A stretch of DNA of 34,087 nucleotides. Origin: DATMQA01 sp035566895. GTDB taxonomy: Bacteria > Verrucomicrobiota > Verrucomicrobiia > Limisphaerales > UBA8199. Below the pieces are notes generated by a model. It saw only the letters and a program-made list of their open reading frames with translations. It had not been told where the DNA came from and searched no databases. Made by a program: the position numbers and the translations under genes. The stretch lies in assembly GCA_035566895.1 (NCBI GenBank), contig DATMQA010000156.1, positions 1 through 34,087 on the forward strand, in the 5' to 3' direction. Shown one piece after another: positions 31,036 to 34,087 of this stretch (the first letter of the stretch is position 1; each line of letters starts with the position of its first letter).

Positions 31036-32029
31036 GCGCTTCCCCACGGAGCCGCTCGGGGCGGCTCTTGCCGCGATGTTCTTCATAGGCCGCAATGATG
31101 AGTTGGACCAGCGGATGGCGGACGACGTCGCGGCGGGTGAACTCGACGATGGCAATGCCTTCGATGTGGCGCAGGGCCCGGTGGGCCTCGAGCAAGCCGG
31201 ATTGTTTGTGGGGGGGCAAGTCGATTTGGGTTTCATCGCCGGTCACAACGGCTTTGGAATTGATGCCCAGGCGCGTGAGGAACATGAACATCTGTTCGGC
31301 GGTCGAATTCTGTGCCTCGTCCAAAATGACGAAGGCATTGTTCAGTGTGCGGCCGCGCATATAGGCCAGGGGCGCAATCTCGATGACACCGCGTTCGGTG
31401 CTTTTTTGGATTTCTTCGGCCGGGAGCATGTCATGCAGCGCGTCATGAAGCGGGCGCAGGTAGGGCAGGATTTTCTCGTAAAGATCGCCGGGTAGAAAGC
31501 CCAGCGCCTCGCCGGCCTCGACCGCCGGACGGGTGAGGATGATGCGGGAAACCCGCCCTTCCCGCAGCGCCGCCAGCGCCATGGCGACCGCCAGGTAGGT
31601 CTTGCCCGTGCCTGCGGGGCCGACCCCAAAGGTGACATCGTGAAGCCGAATCGCATCCAAATATTTTTTCTGACCGACAGTCTTGGCGGTGACGCCCGGC
31701 TTCTTTTCCGACGTCTGAATGCGGTCGGACATGATGTCTTTGAGCATCGAGACGCCCTCGTGTTTGACGATGTTCAAAGCATGGGAAAAATCGCGCTGGC
31801 GAACGGGGGTGCCGCCCTTGAGAGAATTTTCCAGTATCAGGAAAAGGTGCTTGGCGCGGTCGAGCGAGTCGGCCTCGCCTTCGAGCTTGATCCAGCCTTC
31901 GCGAGAGGTGGCTTTGATGCCCAGTTGGTGTTCGAGGGCCTGCAGGTTGCGCGGGTCGTTGTTATAAAGCTGCTGCGCCAGCCGGGCGTTTTCGAAATGG
32001 AGGGTCTCCGTTGGCATCTGACAATTCAT
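31028..32029 (-). CDS. phoH: PhoH-like ATPase
   Basis: A 333-aa cytoplasmic P-loop ATPase of the PhoH family, thought to act on RNA together with YbeY. It has an N-terminal KH-like part (LEHQLGIKATSREGWIKLEG), Walker A GPAGTGKTYLA, LTRPAVEAGEALGFLPGD, 'YMRGRTLNNAFVILDEAQN' as Walker B and VTGDETQIDLP. The start is ATG 32029, which overlaps the stop of the HIT gene by four bases (ATGA), indicating translational coupling; the longer open frame upstream is not used. The last codons and stop fall in the CGGATTT repeat, so the C-terminus (GEAQI) may have been reset by it. Confidence 0.93.
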   Translation of the reverse strand: MNCQMPTETLHFENARLAQQLYNNDPRNLQALEHQLGIKATSREGWIKLEGEADSLDRAKHLFLILENSLKGGTPVRQRDFSHALNIVKHEGVSMLKDIMSDRIQTSEKKPGVTAKTVGQKKYLDAIRLHDVTFGVGPAGTGKTYLAVAMALAALREGRVSRIILTRPAVEAGEALGFLPGDLYEKILPYLRPLHDALHDMLPAEEIQKSTERGVIEIAPLAYMRGRTLNNAFVILDEAQNSTAEQMFMFLTRLGINSKAVVTGDETQIDLPPHKQSGLLEAHRALRHIEGIAIVEFTRRDVVRHPLVQLIIAAYEEHRGKSRPERLRGEAQI

Positions 32030-32511
32030 GCTGCCAGCGCCGCTCGGAGTTGGGCCGCCAATTCGTTCAAGGCCTGAGGCACGATCGTGGTATTGGCGAG
32101 CACCGGCATAAAATTCGTATCGCCCTGCCAACGTGGCACGACGTGCACGTGGAGGTGGCCGGGAATGCCGGCGCCCGCGACCTTGCCCAGGTTGATGCCG
32201 ATGTTGAAGCCCTCCGGTTTCATGACCCGCATCAGGGCGTTCTGGCAACGGCGCGTGAGTTTCATCAGCTCGGTGAGTTCCTCGTCGGTGAGGTCGTTCA
32301 AGTCCGGGGCTTGCTTGTAAGGCACAACCATGAGGTGGCCGCCCGTATACGGATAGGTGTTGAGCAGGGCGTAGCAGGTGCGTTCGCGGGCGAGGACATA
32401 ATTGTCCTCATCGGCCTGAGCCTGGGCGATCCGGGTAAAGAGACTGTCAGCCTGGGGAGGCTTGGGCGCCAGGATGTACTCGATTCGCCAGGGAGCGTGC
32501 AGCGATTCCAT
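32026..32511 (-). CDS. HIT-domain nucleotide hydrolase/transferase
   Basis: A 161-aa histidine-triad protein. The HIT motif is GHLHVHVVPRW (H-x-H-x-H), with the central His as nucleophile on the alpha-phosphate of nucleotide substrates. Upstream parts match the family: 'NTYPYTGGHLMVVPYKQAPDL' and 'GFNIGINLGKVAGAGIPGH'. The N-terminus MESLHAPWRIEYI is typical of AP4A phosphorylase-like HIT proteins, which act on diadenosine polyphosphates; this assignment is tentative. It is the first gene of hit-phoH-ybeY-DUF502-recO and is coupled to phoH by an ATGA overlap. A 167-bp gap to the response regulator upstream probably holds the operon promoter, which I cannot pinpoint. Confidence 0.9.
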   Translation of the reverse strand: MESLHAPWRIEYILAPKPPQADSLFTRIAQAQADEDNYVLARERTCYALLNTYPYTGGHLMVVPYKQAPDLNDLTDEELTELMKLTRRCQNALMRVMKPEGFNIGINLGKVAGAGIPGHLHVHVVPRWQGDTNFMPVLANTTIVPQALNELAAQLRAALAA

Positions 32512-32678
32512 GGGGCAATGCTAGTAAGAGAAGCAGGGAATGTCAAAAAGCACTGCAGGGCGGTGACGCCTGGATTTGGATGCCGGATAGGAAGCCGTGT
32601 TGCGGGGAATCAGAGGTTCGGCCGACGGCTTTTCACGCAGGACTCCATCGCTCGGCACGCCTGAGGCATTAGGCAAGG

Positions 32679-33893
32679 CTACCTGGCGGGTTCGAGTTGG
32701 ACGCGAAGGAGGTGGATGAGGGCTTTGACGGCCAATTCGATGAGGAGGAACGGTTTGGCAATGAAATCATTGCCGCCGCTCATCGTGGAGTTGGCCCGGC
32801 TTTCAAAGTCCGTAAGGCCGGTGACGAAAACGACCGGGGTTTTGCCATAGCCGGGGAGGTTGCGGAGTTTGGCGCACAATTCGAACCCTTTCATATTTGG
32901 CATATCGATATCGAGAAACACCAGGTCGAATTTGCGTTCCGCCAGGAGATTGAAGGCCAGTTGGGGGTCTTCGAGGCTGACGGATTTGAGGCCGGCCTTT
33001 TCGAGAGCACAGGTGACCGCGCGGCGGGAAATCGGCTCATCGTCCACCACCAGGATGCTGGGCGAGGCAGGTTCTTTTTGATGGGGCCGCGGGCCGCGCG
33101 TGCGAAGCAGCCCGAGGAGGTCGATCGCCGAGGCGACTGTGCGGAGGGTGGAGACATTGATAGTCGCGGGCTTTTGGTAGAGTTCCAGCAGCAGGGCCTC
33201 GAGCGCATCGGACAAGTGGGCGATTTGCCCGAGGCCGGCCATCCCGGCATTGGCGGTCAGGGAATGAATGCTGCGGTAGATTTCGTTGAGGGCTTTGAGG
33301 CGGGTCGGTTCATCATCGGCCTTACTCAGCGTCTGAAGGAGAGTGCGTAATGTAGAGAGTATGGGCGGTAGCCCCGCGAGAAACATTTTCCCGAGCTCAT
33401 TCTGGGGTTCCGCTTCGGGGTTGGTGGCGAGCGGATGGGGGTGCGGCGCGACAGCGGGCGAGGAGGCAGCTCGGGGCACCGGGGCCGGCGTGTGGCCGGA
33501 AGGAACAGCAGCCGGGCTGGCGCCATTTTTCGAAAGTGTGCTGCGGACTACATCGATTAGCTGCTTGGGGGTGCAGTTGGCTTTGGAAAGGCATTTGGTG
33601 GCGCCGGCTTTCCAAGCCTCCTGCACCATATTGGTCAGATAGGTATTGGAGAAGACAATAATGGGCACCTGCTGAAATTCCGGCTCCGCACGAATCTTCT
33701 TCATGAGGTCCACACCGCTGATTTTAGGCAGCAGCAGGTCCAGCACGATGGCATCCGGGCGGAAGGAGCGCAGGCTCTCGAGACCGGCCTCGCCGTCAGC
33801 CGCCGTGATGACATCGTAGCCTTCGACGGAGAACTTGTTGCGGTAGATATTGGCAACAATCTGGTCGTCCTCGATGATCAGAATCTTTTTCAT
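32679..33893 (-). CDS. REC-Hpt-REC response regulator
   Basis: A 404-aa cytoplasmic signalling protein with two receiver domains and a phosphotransfer-like helix bundle. REC1 (residues 1-120) has Asp9/Asp10 (IIEDDQ), phospho-acceptor Asp52 (VLDLLLP) and a Lys in CLSKAN. A Pro/Ala-rich linker follows. The middle domain (about 165-265) has 'YRSIHSLTANAGMAGLGQIA', an Hpt-like His motif. REC2 starts SPSILVVDDEPISRRA, with acceptor Asp in LVFLDIDMPNMKG and Lys in FIAKPF. There is no DNA-binding or enzymatic output, so it is a phosphorelay node. Start ATG 33893 is 2 bp after the stop of the upstream partial gene; the open frame further upstream is a shadow of that gene. Confidence 0.88.
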   Translation of the reverse strand: MKKILIIEDDQIVANIYRNKFSVEGYDVITAADGEAGLESLRSFRPDAIVLDLLLPKISGVDLMKKIRAEPEFQQVPIIVFSNTYLTNMVQEAWKAGATKCLSKANCTPKQLIDVVRSTLSKNGASPAAVPSGHTPAPVPRAASSPAVAPHPHPLATNPEAEPQNELGKMFLAGLPPILSTLRTLLQTLSKADDEPTRLKALNEIYRSIHSLTANAGMAGLGQIAHLSDALEALLLELYQKPATINVSTLRTVASAIDLLGLLRTRGPRPHQKEPASPSILVVDDEPISRRAVTCALEKAGLKSVSLEDPQLAFNLLAERKFDLVFLDIDMPNMKGFELCAKLRNLPGYGKTPVVFVTGLTDFESRANSTMSGGNDFIAKPFLLIELAVKALIHLLRVQLEPAR

Positions 33894-33895
33894 CG

Positions 33896-34087
33896 TCAGG
33901 ATTTCCCGGCCAATTCGGAGTGGCGGGCCAGATGGTCCTCGAGGAAAACACGGATGCGCCGGAACTCGCGGGCGACCTGTTGGTTCAGCTCCGCGGCGTT
34001 CGTAAGCCGGCCTTCGAAACCCTGGCGCTCCAACTCGCGCAAGAGGGGGACCAGGTCGCGCATGCCACAAGTGGCGCTGGCGCCGGC
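33896..34087 (-). CDS. C-terminal end of signalling protein (Hpt-like), 5' part outside window
   Basis: The last 63 codons of a gene entering from the right edge. The visible end (ATCGMRDLVPLLRELERQGFEG, then AAELNQQVAREFRRIRVFLEDH) is helical. It resembles the final helices of a histidine phosphotransfer (Hpt) domain, as found at the C-terminus of hybrid sensor kinases. The stop (33896-33898) is 2 bp before the ATG of the REC-Hpt-REC regulator, so the two are almost certainly one operon and partners in a phosphorelay. Too little is visible to name the sensor part. No phospho-accepting His is seen in this fragment. Confidence 0.65.
   Translation of the reverse strand, partial: AGASATCGMRDLVPLLRELERQGFEGRLTNAAELNQQVAREFRRIRVFLEDHLARHSELAGKS

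Noticed and set aside
1..34087. tRNA, rRNA or transposase genes
   Set aside because: None was recognised on either strand by eye. A covariance search could still reveal a small RNA.

Overview
The window looks like a chromosomal segment of a Verrucomicrobiota bacterium, most likely of the Limisphaerales/Pedosphaera type. This is inferred from four things: high GC content, prepilin-like proteins with the GFTLLELLVV leader and a C-terminal H-x9-DG motif, secreted 'SADG' repeat proteins, and dense families of short hairpin and 7-10 bp repeats. No rRNA or tRNA is present, so the placement is not proven.

Layout. 1-2.8 kb: the 3' part of an ECF-like sigma factor, a small unknown protein, a GAF-domain protein and a compact cytoplasmic-type subtilisin (S8) protease. 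Between the last two, the end of the GAF gene has been copied twice more together with a double-hairpin repeat. 3.0-4.8 kb: a DUF3631 ATPase whose linkers are written in simple repeats. 4.8-7.6 kb: mostly repeats around a 56-codon small gene and a secreted Asp-box-like protein. 7.7-11.1 kb: a prepilin-like gene, then a decayed integron. It consists of an integron-type tyrosine recombinase pseudogene, a complete cassette (secreted 142-aa protein plus its attC site), and a second cassette (Imm1-like) fused to a beheaded prepilin pseudogene. 11.1-11.9 kb: repeat islands and a palindromic element. 11.9-15.4 kb: a large zinc ribbon-adenylate cyclase-ATPase-TPR protein. 15.4-22.3 kb: rhodanese, an enolase-superfamily enzyme, a methyltransferase, a transglutaminase/esterase fusion, a small membrane protein and a winged-helix-like protein.

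22.6-29.1 kb is a core operon for isoprenoid and envelope lipid supply: uppS-cdsA-dxr-rseP-ispG. Dxr and IspG belong to the MEP pathway that supplies UppS, CdsA makes CDP-diacylglycerol, and RseP is the site-2 protease usually found with them. The ispG reading frame carries an 86-bp palindromic element of the same family as the intergenic copy at 11.7 kb. 29.1-32.5 kb, on the minus strand, is hit-phoH-ybeY-DUF502-recO. The window closes with a REC-Hpt-REC response regulator and the end of its upstream signalling partner.

The most unusual content is (i) the integron remnant with a recognisable attC, (ii) palindromic and hairpin repeats that have entered coding sequence (ispG, the S8 protease, DUF3631), and (iii) several repeat families built from 7-10 bp units that break, extend or terminate genes.
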